Below, in pieces: positions 54,187 through 62,546 of a stretch of 64,000 bases of DNA. How positions within the stretch are numbered: the stretch's first letter is position 1; each line of letters begins with the position of its first letter. The notes beneath the pieces were generated by a model that made no database searches, was not told where the DNA came from, and saw only the letters and a program-made list of their open reading frames with translations. Made by a program: the position numbers and the translations under genes. Source of the DNA: Halarcobacter ebronensis (GTDB lineage Bacteria; Campylobacterota; Campylobacteria; Campylobacterales; Arcobacteraceae); the NCBI RefSeq assembly GCF_013201825.1, contig NZ_CP053836.1, positions 248,001 to 312,000 of the forward strand, given 5' to 3'.

Positions 54187-54208
54187 ATAATGAATAATCA
54201 TTCATTAT
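54187..54208. promoter_or_regulatory. Palindromic operator upstream of the DUF3373 gene
   Basis: ATAATGAAT-AATC-ATTCATTAT has nine-base arms around a four-base centre. Its inner 16 bases are identical to the psrA operator at 41562-41577. It lies 62-83 bases upstream of the DUF3373 start codon. The rest of the 54126-54345 spacer is AT-rich promoter DNA plus the terminator below. Confidence 0.7.
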
Positions 54209-54281
54209 AATAATTAGAACTTATAGTTATAATTTTTATTTGCGAATTTTTTGTTTTACTATATAAATAAGTTTAGATAAT

Positions 54282-54310
54282 AAAAAAGGGGATAAGCAAA
54301 ACTTATCCCC
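54282..54310 (-). terminator. Terminator after the 107-residue secreted protein gene
   Basis: GGGGATAAG (54288-54296) and CTTATCCCC (54302-54310) pair perfectly; the minus strand continues TTTTTTA. It separates this gene from the DUF3373 gene downstream. Confidence 0.88.
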
Positions 54311-54345
54311 AAAACTTAAACTATATAGTTGTTATTATTTAATAA

Positions 54346-54669
54346 TTAACAAGATGGTACATTACCTGAATCATTTGCATATTCATGAGAGAAATCATAA
54401 ATATGAGGTAACCAAGCATCTTTAATATCACCCTCTTGAACTTTTGGACAAATTTTCATTAACTCTTCTTTAAATTTTCCATTTGAATTAATTGCTTCCC
54501 ACTCAGCTTGAGAGTGTTTTGCAGCAAATTTAGCTCCATTAAAACCGCAAGCATCTTTAAACTTTTTTATAAAAAGCTTTTGACCCTTTACAGCATCTGC
54601 AGAAGCAGTAGTTGAAGCAACACCAAGAACTAGTGCGCTAGCAAGTGCAATTTTCAATAATTTAGACAT
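54346..54669 (-). CDS. Small periplasmic cytochrome-like protein lacking a heme motif
   Basis: A 107-residue secreted protein with a signal peptide (SKLLKIALASALVLGVASTTASA). The mature start DAVKGQKLFIKKFKDACGFNGAKFAAKH resembles class I cytochrome c (G-x-LF, then C-x-x-CH), but the CxxCH motif is missing: only one cysteine, CGFNGAKFAAKH, remains there. Two more cysteines are in KICPKV and at the C-terminus, NVPSC. It may keep a cytochrome-like fold, form a disulfide or bind another ligand. It lies upstream of the DUF3373 gene on the same strand but is separated from it by a terminator. Confidence 0.7.
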   Translation of the reverse strand: MSKLLKIALASALVLGVASTTASADAVKGQKLFIKKFKDACGFNGAKFAAKHSQAEWEAINSNGKFKEELMKICPKVQEGDIKDAWLPHIYDFSHEYANDSGNVPSC

Positions 54670-54757
54670 TATTCTTCTCCTAATATTAATTTTGGTATTA
54701 TTATAACAAATATATATAAAATAATTCTTATGTAAGATAAGATAAAGTGAATTTAAA

Positions 54758-56086
54758 GTGAAATATTATCTATTAAAAGAGATTGTGGCTTATATTAACG
54801 ACAATGCCCAAAAAATAAAGTTTATAAAGAGAATTGAAAACAATACAATTATAATTGAATTTAATAATAAGAACTCTTTGTATTTTGATATGACGAAGGG
54901 AAAGAGTCTTATTTATAAAAAGAGAGATGAGGCAAAAGTAAAAAAAGATTTTAATGCTCCTTTTGATGTTCTTTTACAAAAAAGATTTATCAATGCGAAT
55001 ATTGAAAATGTTGAACTATATAATGATGACAAGATAATTAATATAAAAGTTAGTTCTTCCTCTTCATATAAAAAGTTAATTACTATACTTCAATTAGAGT
55101 TTACAGGAAAACATACAAATATAATTATTTTAGATGAAAATAGAGTTATATTAGAGGCTTTACGACATATTGATGAGTTCTCTTCAAGTAGAGTGGTAAA
55201 GGTTGGAGTGAAACTAGATGAAATTCCAAAGATAGATATTAATTTCAAAATTGAAGATATAGATGACATTGAAAAGATCCTTTATGAAACCTATGATGAG
55301 TTGGAGAAAAAGAATTTAGAGAACTATATAAATCAGAAAATCTCTAGTGTTAATAAAAAATTAAAAAAATTGGAGAACATATTAAAAGCTTTACCTAAAA
55401 AAGAGGCTTTAGAAAAAGAGTCAAAAGAGCTTTACGAAGATGCAAATTTAATTTTAAATAATTTGCATAATATAAAACCATATCAAAAGTCTTTAAAAAC
55501 ATACAATTATTTAGGGGAAGAGGTTGAAATTGCACTAAGTGAGCAAACTGCTGCATCTAAATACTCAAACGAACTTTTTAAAAAGGCTAAAAAGCTTAAA
55601 CATAAAGCAATAAATATTGATATTGAAAAGGGAAATATTGAGGAGAAAATAGATTTTTTAAAAAGAATGATTGTTTCTTTACAAAAAGCTAATAGTATTG
55701 ATGAAATAGAGTTTTTATACCCTAAAAAAGAGAAAAATCAGACAAAAACCAAAAAGAGCCAAAATTATGAGAGTTTCTTTTTTGATGGTTATAAAATTAT
55801 GTTAGGAACAAGCGAAAGAGAAAATATCTATTTGTTACAAAATAGCAAAGCAAGTGATTTTTGGTTTCATTTAAAAGATAGACCCTCTTCCCATGTAATT
55901 GTGCAAAATAGCAAAAAAACAATACCCCAAGCTGTAATAGAGAAAGCAGCAACAATTTGTGCACAATTTTCTACAGATTTCTCTGGAACCTATGAGGTTG
56001 ATTATACCCAAAGAAGAAATGTGAAAATACAAAATGGTGCAAATGTACTATATAATCCATATACAACAATAGTTGTTAAGATATAG
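54758..56086 (+). CDS. rqcH: Ribosome quality-control NFACT protein RqcH
   Basis: A 442-residue NFACT protein that rescues split 50S subunits carrying stalled chains, adding alanine tails. The N-terminal NFACT-N domain includes FTGKHTNIIILDENRVILEAL and a later coiled coil (about 190-225 and 275-310, KLKKLENILKALPKKEALE). The C-terminal NFACT-R domain shows GYKIMLGTSERENIYLLQN, SDFWFHLKDRPSSHVIV and YTQRRNVKIQNGA. The start is GTG. It is shorter than Bacillus RqcH (about 570), a size usual in Campylobacterota. It is divergent from the cytochrome-like gene. Confidence 0.9.
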   Translation: MKYYLLKEIVAYINDNAQKIKFIKRIENNTIIIEFNNKNSLYFDMTKGKSLIYKKRDEAKVKKDFNAPFDVLLQKRFINANIENVELYNDDKIINIKVSSSSSYKKLITILQLEFTGKHTNIIILDENRVILEALRHIDEFSSSRVVKVGVKLDEIPKIDINFKIEDIDDIEKILYETYDELEKKNLENYINQKISSVNKKLKKLENILKALPKKEALEKESKELYEDANLILNNLHNIKPYQKSLKTYNYLGEEVEIALSEQTAASKYSNELFKKAKKLKHKAINIDIEKGNIEEKIDFLKRMIVSLQKANSIDEIEFLYPKKEKNQTKTKKSQNYESFFFDGYKIMLGTSERENIYLLQNSKASDFWFHLKDRPSSHVIVQNSKKTIPQAVIEKAATICAQFSTDFSGTYEVDYTQRRNVKIQNGANVLYNPYTTIVVKI

Positions 56087-56149
56087 AAAAATATTAAAAA
56101 AAGTTAAACTTTTGTATAATCTACAATTACAAATAAAGATAGGTTACTT

Positions 56150-56908
56150 ATGAAAGATATTATAAAATCGAGTTCAACAAGAATTAAAACAGCTTTAGCC
56201 CTTTTTGTGGCTGCATTGATAATAGGCTATATAGATTCATTTTTTGTAATGTGGTTACTCTTTGGTGGTTTGCTTGTTATTGCAATAAATGAGTCACAAA
56301 AACTATATGATATTAAAATGGATTCTATCTACTACTATGTTGGTGCAATGTGGTTTGTTGCATATTTTTATCCAAGCCCTGAAGATTTGATTTTTGTAGT
56401 TGCAATAGTTTTAGCTTCAGTTCTAGCATATACTAAAAATTTAGACAAAAAAATATTTTTGATACTGTTTTATCCTACTGTATCTTTCCTTTTCCTTTTA
56501 ACTTTATACATGGAGTATGGAGTTATGTCTCTTCTTTGGCTACTTATGATAGTTGCAGGAGCAGATGTGGGAGCATATTATGTTGGAAAATCTATTGGTA
56601 AAACAAAGTTCTGTGAAACAAGCCCAAATAAGACAATTGAAGGTGTTGCTGGTGGTTTAGTTGTTGCAACAATTTTTGGGTTAATCTTTGCTATTGATAA
56701 TGTTTCAGTTTTTGGAGCAATAGTAATCTCTGTGGCAGTTGCCTTAGCTTCAGTTTTTGGAGATCTATTTGAAAGCTATTTAAAAAGAGAGGCTGGAGTT
56801 AAAGATAGTGGAGATATTCTTCCAGGACATGGAGGAATATTAGATAGAATGGATGGATATCTATTTGGCTCAGTAATAATGTTAGTAATTTTAAGAGCAG
56901 TGATGTGA
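56150..56908 (+). CDS. cdsA: Phosphatidate cytidylyltransferase CdsA
   Basis: CdsA makes CDP-diacylglycerol for phospholipids. The 252-residue protein has seven or eight hydrophobic segments and ends in the family signature SVFGDLFESYLKREAGVKDSGDILPGHGGILDRMDG, given here in parts: SVFGDLFESYLKRE then KDSGDILPGHGGILDRMDG. The ATG follows AGATAGG. Its stop overlaps the dxr GTG by four bases (GTGA). Confidence 0.95.
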   Translation: MKDIIKSSSTRIKTALALFVAALIIGYIDSFFVMWLLFGGLLVIAINESQKLYDIKMDSIYYYVGAMWFVAYFYPSPEDLIFVVAIVLASVLAYTKNLDKKIFLILFYPTVSFLFLLTLYMEYGVMSLLWLLMIVAGADVGAYYVGKSIGKTKFCETSPNKTIEGVAGGLVVATIFGLIFAIDNVSVFGAIVISVAVALASVFGDLFESYLKREAGVKDSGDILPGHGGILDRMDGYLFGSVIMLVILRAVM

Positions 56909-57972
56909 TTGTATTAGGAAGCACAGGTTCAATTGGAGTTAATACTCTAAATATTGCTAGAAAATTTAATCTAAATATTGAAGTATTAGTTGCAGGCAAT
57001 AATATAGAACTTTTAAATAAGCAAATTGAAGAGTTTAAACCTAAAAGAGTCGTAGTAGCAAACAAAGAGAATGTTCATAAAGTAAACCACTTTAATGTAG
57101 GTTTTGCAGAGAGTGATATCTTAAAAGCAATTGAAGAGAGTGAATCTAAAACAGTTGTTAATGCATTAGTTGGTTTTTTAGGTTTAAGACCAACTTTAAA
57201 AGCAATAGAGTGCGGTAAAAAAATAGCTTTGGCAAATAAAGAGTCTTTGGTAGCTGCAGGAAAGTTTATAGACCAAAGTCAATTAAGTCCAATTGATTCA
57301 GAGCATTTTGGACTTTGGTATTTAAGACAAGAGAAAAAAATCTCATCAATGACAATTACAGCTAGTGGAGGATCTTTTAGAGATTATCCCCTTGAAAAAT
57401 TAGCAAATGTTTCAATTAAAGAGGCATTAAATCATCCAAACTGGTCAATGGGAAATAAAATTACAATTGATAGTGCAACAATGACCAATAAACTATTTGA
57501 ATTAGTTGAAGCAGCTTGGCTTTTTGACACTAGAAAAGTTGATGCAATAATAGAGACAAAATCACTAATTCATGCTCTTATAAATTTTGAAGATGGAAGT
57601 ACAACCGCTCATATTGCAAATGCATCAATGCAACTTCCTATTGCTTATGCAATACTTGGAAAGTGTGATGAAAAGATTTTAAAACCAATTGATTTACTTG
57701 AAGTTGGCTCTTTAGAGTTTAGAAAAATTGACTCAAAAAGATATCCAATTTGGCAAATAAAAGAGGAACTCCTAAAAAATTTAGATTTAGGAGTAATTTT
57801 AAATGCTGCAAATGAGGTTGCAGTTAATAAGTTTTTAAATGGAAAAATAGGTTTCCTTGATATACCTAAGATATCTTTAGAAGCAATAGAGAAATTTAGT
57901 AGTTTAAAAGCAAAAACCATTGAGGATATTTTTGAGATTGATAAAGAAGTGAGGGCTTTTTGTGGCTATTGA
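56905..57972 (+). CDS. dxr: 1-deoxy-D-xylulose 5-phosphate reductoisomerase
   Basis: Dxr makes MEP in the non-mevalonate isoprenoid pathway. The 355-residue protein shows the NADPH motif VLGSTGSIGVNTL (2-14), ALANKESLVAAG, the metal ligands in PIDSEHFGLW, the flexible-loop TASGGSFRDYPL, HPNWSMGNKITIDSATMTNK and NAANEVAVNKFL. It is translationally coupled to cdsA (GTGA) and overlaps the next small gene by 11 bases. Confidence 0.96.
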   Translation: MIVLGSTGSIGVNTLNIARKFNLNIEVLVAGNNIELLNKQIEEFKPKRVVVANKENVHKVNHFNVGFAESDILKAIEESESKTVVNALVGFLGLRPTLKAIECGKKIALANKESLVAAGKFIDQSQLSPIDSEHFGLWYLRQEKKISSMTITASGGSFRDYPLEKLANVSIKEALNHPNWSMGNKITIDSATMTNKLFELVEAAWLFDTRKVDAIIETKSLIHALINFEDGSTTAHIANASMQLPIAYAILGKCDEKILKPIDLLEVGSLEFRKIDSKRYPIWQIKEELLKNLDLGVILNAANEVAVNKFLNGKIGFLDIPKISLEAIEKFSSLKAKTIEDIFEIDKEVRAFCGY

Positions 57973-58237
57973 TTTACTAATCCCTTTTATAATTCTAATT
58001 GTACTTGTTGTATATTTGATATATACACGAAATAAATTTGAAAAAAATATTTTAGATATGTACGATAAAAAATTTGAAGAGTGGAAAACTAATAGTACAT
58101 CAAATAGAGTTGAAAAGCCATGTAAAGAGTTGGTTGGATTAATTTATAAAGATGGGTATAATATAAATATAGAATTATTAGATGGAAGTGTATCTTCATC
58201 TATACAACAAGGAAAGTTTAAAATAAAGGATAAGTAA
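57962..58237 (+). CDS. Hypothetical small membrane-anchored protein
   Basis: I do not recognise this 91-residue protein. A GTG start at 57962 overlaps the end of dxr by 11 bases. It has one N-terminal transmembrane segment (about 4-22, DLLIPFIILIVLVVYLIY) followed by a charged helix and a short soluble domain with PCKELVGLIYKDGYNINIEL and GSVSSSIQQGKFKI. Tight packing between dxr and the DUF1566 gene indicates a real member of this operon. Confidence 0.65.
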   Translation: MAIDLLIPFIILIVLVVYLIYTRNKFEKNILDMYDKKFEEWKTNSTSNRVEKPCKELVGLIYKDGYNINIELLDGSVSSSIQQGKFKIKDK

Positions 58238-58668
58238 TGAGATATTTACTTCTATTTTTTCTCCTCTTTGCTTTCTCTTTCTCTTTGGATTTAAAAAGAG
58301 ATAGAACATTAAAAGTTGTAATTGATTCAGTAAACAAATTAATGTGGATGGATGATCCTTCTGTATTAAAAGTTAATAAATCCCATGAAGATGCTATTGA
58401 TTATTGTGATGATTTGAATTTTGCAGGTTATGAAAATTGGAGGCTTCCAAAAATTGAAGAGTATGAGCTGATTGTAGATAAGAGCAATCCTCAAAGTTAT
58501 ATAAATAGAGCCTTTAGATATAATAAAAAAGATGGATATTGGGCAAGAAAAGCCCATTGGAGAACATTTTGGTTTTATGCAGATTATATGTACTTTGTAA
58601 GTGGTACACCATATTATGACAGTAGACATAAACTAAAATATGTAAGATGTGTAAGAGATACAAAATAA
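58237..58668 (+). CDS. Secreted DUF1566 (Lcl C-terminal-like) protein
   Basis: A 143-residue secreted protein with a signal peptide (RYLLLFFLLFAFSFSLDL). The DUF1566 core is plain: LMWMDDPSV, AIDYCDDLNFAGYENWRLPKIEEYE (given in part: YENWRLPKIEEYE), GYWARKAHWRTFWFYA and YVRCVRD. The two cysteines likely form a disulfide. The family is found in secreted or adhesion-type proteins of unknown role. Its ATG overlaps the stop of the preceding gene by one base. Confidence 0.85.
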   Translation: MRYLLLFFLLFAFSFSLDLKRDRTLKVVIDSVNKLMWMDDPSVLKVNKSHEDAIDYCDDLNFAGYENWRLPKIEEYELIVDKSNPQSYINRAFRYNKKDGYWARKAHWRTFWFYADYMYFVSGTPYYDSRHKLKYVRCVRDTK

Positions 58669-58676
58669 GAGGTTAT

Positions 58677-59234
58677 ATGGAAAAAAGAGTTTTGATACTG
58701 CATGGATTAGGTGGGAGTGATTATCCCCATTGGCAAGCTCATTTGGCAATTGATTTAATCAAACAAAATACACCAGTATCTTTCCCTTCTCTCCCAAATA
58801 GAGATAATCCAAGTTTACAAAAGTGGAAAGAGTCTGTAAAAAAAGAGATTGAAAATTTTAAACCAACTGTGGTAGTTTGTCACTCTTTGGCAAATATTTT
58901 ATGGTTTCATCTTTGTGAAGAGTTAGATATTAACTTAGATAAACTAATGTTAGTAGCTCCTGTTAGAATAACTTGTGATATAAAAGAGATAAAAGAGTTT
59001 TTCCCTTATCCTATCCCTCAAGATTTAAAATCAAAAGAGGTGATTATGGCAGCTTCAACAAATGATCCTTATATGAATGTGGAAGAGGCAATTAGACTAC
59101 AAAGTAAATTAAAAGTAGGAATGAAACTTTTAGAAGAGGCAGGACATATAAATGCAGCTTCAGGATATGGAAAACTTGATTGTGCATTAGATTGGATTAA
59201 CAAAGAAGAAGAGTGTGAAGAGGAAAATCATTGA
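58677..59234 (+). CDS. RBBP9/YdeN-family serine hydrolase
   Basis: A 185-residue alpha/beta hydrolase. It starts KRVLILHGLGGSDYPHWQAHL, with the nucleophile in VVCHSLANILW (Ser about 74), the aspartate in STNDPYMNVEEA and the histidine in EEAGHINAASGYG. This is the RBBP9/YdeN pattern. The ATG at 58677 follows AAGAGG; an ATG at 58647 would overlap the previous gene and lacks support. The tail GAAGAGGAAAATCATTGA is part of a direct repeat with the tsaD start. Confidence 0.85.
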   Translation: MEKRVLILHGLGGSDYPHWQAHLAIDLIKQNTPVSFPSLPNRDNPSLQKWKESVKKEIENFKPTVVVCHSLANILWFHLCEELDINLDKLMLVAPVRITCDIKEIKEFFPYPIPQDLKSKEVIMAASTNDPYMNVEEAIRLQSKLKVGMKLLEEAGHINAASGYGKLDCALDWINKEEECEEENH

Positions 59235-59353
59235 TTTTAAGGATTGTCCTCGTCGTTAACACTCCTGCGGGATAAATTTCTAACAATCATTAAAATGATT
59301 GTTGAAATGTATGAATCAAATAAAAAGGATAAAATCGTTGATTTTAAGTATTG
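59224..59353. repeat. 23-bp direct repeat flanking an apparent 84-bp insertion before tsaD
   Basis: 59224-59246 and 59331-59353 agree at 21 of 23 positions and are 107 bp apart. Each contains TTGATTTTAAG. The first copy holds the stop of the hydrolase gene (TTGA); the second holds the tsaD TTG start. Between them is GC-richer DNA (CCTCGTCG, ACTCCTGCGGG) and a perfect hairpin AACAATCATT-AA-AATGATTGTT (59282-59303). Confidence 0.75.
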
Positions 59354-60333
59354 AATCAAGTTGTGATGATAGTTCAATAGCAATTACTGAAATAGAAACA
59401 AAAAAACTAATTTATCATAAAAAAATCTCTCAAGAGTTGCAACACTCAATGTATGGAGGTGTTGTTCCAGAACTTGCTGCAAGATTACATGCAGAAGCAT
59501 TACCAAAAATACTTGAAGAGTGTAAAGATTATTTTCCAAAATTAAAAGCTATAGCAGTTACAAATGCTCCTGGACTTTCTGTTACTTTAATGGAAGGGGT
59601 AACTATGGCAAAAGCTTTAAGTCTTGCCTTAGATCTGCCTCTTATTGCTGTAAATCATTTAAAAGGACACATCTATTCTCTCTTTATAGAAAAAGAGGAG
59701 ATTTTCCCTTGTACAATTCTTTTAGTTTCAGGTGGACATACACAAATTATTGAAGCAAAAAATCATGAGAATATGAGACTTTTGGCAACAACATTAGATG
59801 ATAGTTTTGGAGAGAGTTTTGACAAAGTTGCTAAAATGATGGGCTTAGGTTATCCAGGTGGTCCTATTGTTCAAGAAAAGGGATTAAAAGGGGATGAAAA
59901 CAGATTTGATTTTCCAGTTCCTTTAAGACAGAGTCCAAATATTGAGTTTAGTTACTCTGGACTTAAAAATGCAGTTAGAATGCAAATTGAAAAGTTAGGA
60001 GAAAATGGGTTAACTGAACAAGATATTTGTGATATTGCAGCCTCTTTTGAAAAGAGTGCAGTAGCACATATAATGCAAAAAATAAAAAAACTTTTTAAAA
60101 CAAAAAATGCTAAAAATTTTGCGATAGTTGGTGGAGCTAGTGCAAATATAAGATTAAGAACAGCAATAGAAGAGTTTTGCAAACAAAAAGGAATGAAACT
60201 ATATTTAAGTGAATTGAAATATTGTTCAGATAATGCTGCAATGATTGGAAGAGTTGCAGTGGAACAGTATAAAAGAGCTGATTTTACAACTATTGATGAT
60301 ATAGATGTTAAAACAAGAATCAAAGAGTTTTAA
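59338..60333 (+). CDS. tsaD: tRNA threonylcarbamoyladenosine transferase TsaD
   Basis: TsaD transfers the threonylcarbamoyl group to A37 of ANN-decoding tRNAs with TsaB and TsaE. The protein (331 residues) starts [15 protein letters not shown] and has the metal-binding [10 protein letters not shown] (HxxxH region), [11 protein letters not shown] and the late [10 protein letters not shown] and [11 protein letters not shown] choose the TTG at 59338, eight bases after AAGGA, because family members begin MILxIESSCDD; in-frame ATGs upstream lie inside the inserted segment. Downstream is AGACATT-TC-AATGTCT, a weak hairpin. Confidence 0.94.
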   Translation: MILSIESSCDDSSIAITEIETKKLIYHKKISQELQHSMYGGVVPELAARLHAEALPKILEECKDYFPKLKAIAVTNAPGLSVTLMEGVTMAKALSLALDLPLIAVNHLKGHIYSLFIEKEEIFPCTILLVSGGHTQIIEAKNHENMRLLATTLDDSFGESFDKVAKMMGLGYPGGPIVQEKGLKGDENRFDFPVPLRQSPNIEFSYSGLKNAVRMQIEKLGENGLTEQDICDIAASFEKSAVAHIMQKIKKLFKTKNAKNFAIVGGASANIRLRTAIEEFCKQKGMKLYLSELKYCSDNAAMIGRVAVEQYKRADFTTIDDIDVKTRIKEF

Positions 60334-60362
60334 AGACATTTCAATGTCTCTTTAGGGTTTGA

Positions 60363-60398
60363 TACTTTAGTTATAGCTTTGCTATAACAGTAAAAGTA
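60363..60398 (+). other. Hairpin in the SUI1-gene leader
   Basis: TACTTT...GTTATAGC (60370-60377), loop TTT, GCTATAAC (60381-60388)...AAAGTA: an 8-bp perfect inner stem with a 6-bp outer stem. It lies in the tsaD-SUI1 spacer, not followed by a T run. Confidence 0.55.
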
Positions 60399-60410
60399 GT
60401 AAAAATGCAG

Positions 60411-60442
60411 GTCCCTTTTAAAATGGGACATTTTAAAAGGAG
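60411..60442 (+). promoter_or_regulatory. Hairpin burying the ribosome binding site of the SUI1-family gene
   Basis: CCTTTTAAAAT (60414-60424), loop GGGAC, ATTTTAAAAGG (60430-60440) is a perfect 11-bp stem that includes the AAGGAG ribosome binding site (60437-60442). A second, exclusive pairing, GTCCC (60411-60415) with GGGAC (60425-60429), would free it. Confidence 0.55.
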
Positions 60443-60447
60443 TTTTG

Positions 60448-60774
60448 ATGATATTTGAGATGGGAGCAAAATTAGAAGGTGATAGTTTTGACACCTCTAA
60501 AAATGATAAAAAACAAAAAAAGATAGAGGGTGAACTAAAACCAAAAAATGAACACCAATTAGTCTTTACTTTTGAAAAAAGAAATGGTAAACCAGTTACC
60601 TTAGTTGGAAGATTTTATATAGAAGAGAAAGAAAAAAAAGAGGTTCTAAAACTTCTTAAGAAAAAACTTGCTTGCGGTGGAGCCATTAAAGACGAGTGGC
60701 TTGAACTACAAGGGGATCTAAAAGATAAAGTAAAAGAAGTGTTGCAAAAAGAGAATTGGAAATTTAGAAAATAA
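60448..60774 (+). CDS. SUI1/eIF1-family translation factor (YciH-like)
   Basis: A protein of 108 residues with the SUI1 fold. The signature is RNGKPVTLVGRFYIEEKEKK, followed by LLKKKLACGGAIKDEWLELQGD, the bacterial YciH pattern. YciH proteins bind 30S and can disfavour non-canonical initiation; a role in this bacterium is unproven. The ATG at 60448 lies five bases after AAGGAG; the TTG just before it would be three bases closer. Its ribosome binding site lies in a perfect hairpin. nnr follows nine bases later. Confidence 0.88.
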   Translation: MIFEMGAKLEGDSFDTSKNDKKQKKIEGELKPKNEHQLVFTFEKRNGKPVTLVGRFYIEEKEKKEVLKLLKKKLACGGAIKDEWLELQGDLKDKVKEVLQKENWKFRK

Positions 60775-60783
60775 GGATCTATA

Positions 60784-62169
60784 ATGCAAAATCTCTATTA
60801 TGAAGTTGGAAGTTTAGACAAGAGATGTTATGAGAAGTTTTCTTTGACTGAAGATTTATTAATGGAGCATGCAGCTTCAAATATACAAGAAGAGATTGAA
60901 AAGAGATTTAAAAAAGGTTCATCAGTTTTAATAGTTTGTGGCTCTGGAAACAATGGAGCTGATGGGATAGCATTAGCTAGACTACTTTATAAAAAATATG
61001 AGGTAAAACTCTATATTGCTTTTGAACTTAAATCAAAAATGGCAAAATTACAACTTCAAAGGGCAGAACTTCTAGGTTTGAAAACGGTTGATGAGCTTAG
61101 CTCTTGCGATGTAGTTGTAGATTGCCTTTTTGGAACAGGCTTAAATAAAGATTTAGATAGGGTTTCACAAGAGCTTATTGAAAATCTTAATGGTTTTGAT
61201 TCTTTTAAAATTGCTTGTGATATTCCAAGTGGAATAAATCCTAAAGGCGAAATAACAACAACTGCTTTTTTTGCTGATTTAACTGTAACAATGGGAGCTT
61301 TAAAACAAGCTTTGTATTCAGATATGGCAAAAGATTATATTGGTGAAGTAAAAGTAGCTAATCTTGGAGTTCAAAGGGAAGTATATGAAATACAGACAAA
61401 TGTATTTTTGCTTGATAAAGGGGATTTGAAACTTCCACTAAGAGATAAAAAAGATGCACATAAAGGTAGTTTTGGACATCTAAATGTAATTGCTGGATGT
61501 AAAAAAGGTGCTGGTGTAATTGCAGCTAAAGCAGCATTTGGTTTTGGTGCGGGACTTGTTAGTGTAATATGTCATGATAATATAGATTTGCCATATCACA
61601 TTATGCAAACCCATAAATTAGCGCAAAATTGCACAGCAATAGCAATTGGAATGGGACTTGGACTCTATGACGAAAAAGAGATAAAAGAAATTCTAAACAC
61701 AAATCTTCCTATGATTATTGATGCAGACCTATTTCATGAAAATATCACACTAAACATTTTAGAAAAAGAGGTAGTTTTAACTCCCCATCCAAAAGAGTTT
61801 TGTTCTCTTTTAAAGCTTTGTAATTTAGCAGATATTAAAGTAGAAGAACTTCAAAGAGATAGATTTTTTTATGTGAAAGAGTTCTGTAAAAAGTATCCAA
61901 AAGTTGTACTTCTATTAAAAGGTGCGAATGTTTTAATAGCCCAAAAAGATAAAATATATGTAAATCCTTTAGGAAGTGCTGTTTTAAGTAAAGGTGGAAG
62001 TGGAGATGTTTTAAGTGGACTTGTGGGAGCACTTTTAGCTCAAGGGTATAGTGCAATTGATGCCGCAATACATGCATCTTTAGCGCACACAATAGCAGCA
62101 AGTAACTACAAAAAAAACAACTACTCTTTGATACCATCAGATTTAATTGAAGAGGTTAAAAAATTATGA
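60784..62169 (+). CDS. nnr: Bifunctional NAD(P)HX epimerase/dehydratase
   Basis: A 461-residue repair enzyme that rescues hydrated NAD(P)H. The N-terminal epimerase domain (about 1-205) has LLMEHAASNIQEEI, VCGSGNNGADGIALARLL (about 51-68) and DCLFGTGLNKDL. The C-terminal dehydratase domain (about 215-460) has DAHKGSFGHLNVIAGCKKGAGV, LTPHPKEF and the ATP-binding GGSGDVLSGLVGALLAQG (about 400-417). cutA overlaps its stop by four bases. Confidence 0.94.
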   Translation: MQNLYYEVGSLDKRCYEKFSLTEDLLMEHAASNIQEEIEKRFKKGSSVLIVCGSGNNGADGIALARLLYKKYEVKLYIAFELKSKMAKLQLQRAELLGLKTVDELSSCDVVVDCLFGTGLNKDLDRVSQELIENLNGFDSFKIACDIPSGINPKGEITTTAFFADLTVTMGALKQALYSDMAKDYIGEVKVANLGVQREVYEIQTNVFLLDKGDLKLPLRDKKDAHKGSFGHLNVIAGCKKGAGVIAAKAAFGFGAGLVSVICHDNIDLPYHIMQTHKLAQNCTAIAIGMGLGLYDEKEIKEILNTNLPMIIDADLFHENITLNILEKEVVLTPHPKEFCSLLKLCNLADIKVEELQRDRFFYVKEFCKKYPKVVLLLKGANVLIAQKDKIYVNPLGSAVLSKGGSGDVLSGLVGALLAQGYSAIDAAIHASLAHTIAASNYKKNNYSLIPSDLIEEVKKL

Positions 62170-62477
62170 AAACTATAATAGTACAAACAACTTGTGCAAA
62201 CAAAGATGAGGCGAAAGCAATCTCAAAAATTCTAATACAAAAAAGACTGGCAGCTTGTGTTCATATGAGTAAAATTGACTCCTTTTATCTTTGGAATAAT
62301 GAGTTCTGTGAAGATAGTGAGATGTTACTTAGCATCAAAACGAAAAAAGAACTTTTTAAAAAGGTGGAAAGCAAAATTAAAGAATTACATAGCTATGATG
62401 TGCCTGAAATTATAAGTATAAATATAAAAAATGTTAGTAAAGATTATAGAAAATTTATAGGTGAGAGCTGTAAATAA
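62166..62477 (+). CDS. cutA: Divalent-cation tolerance protein CutA
   Basis: A 103-residue small trimeric protein. It has TTCANKDEAKAISKILIQKRLAACVH (in parts TTCANKDEA and RLAACVH), SFYLWNNEFCEDSEMLLSIKT and the end HSYDVPEIISINIKN, all typical of CutA1. The family is linked to metal tolerance, although the biochemical role is unclear. It overlaps nnr by four bases and precedes thiG by 69 bases. Confidence 0.94.
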   Translation: MKTIIVQTTCANKDEAKAISKILIQKRLAACVHMSKIDSFYLWNNEFCEDSEMLLSIKTKKELFKKVESKIKELHSYDVPEIISINIKNVSKDYRKFIGESCK

Positions 62478-62546
62478 AAAGTGAATTGTTCCCTTTTTTC
62501 AAGCTTGAAACCGAAAGTTTTATGTTAAACAAATTGGAGGCAAAAA

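Noticed and set aside
62478-62546. Possible TPP riboswitch before thiG
   Set aside because: The spacer is 69 bases, shorter than the TPP element, and lacks its CUGAGA-type motif.
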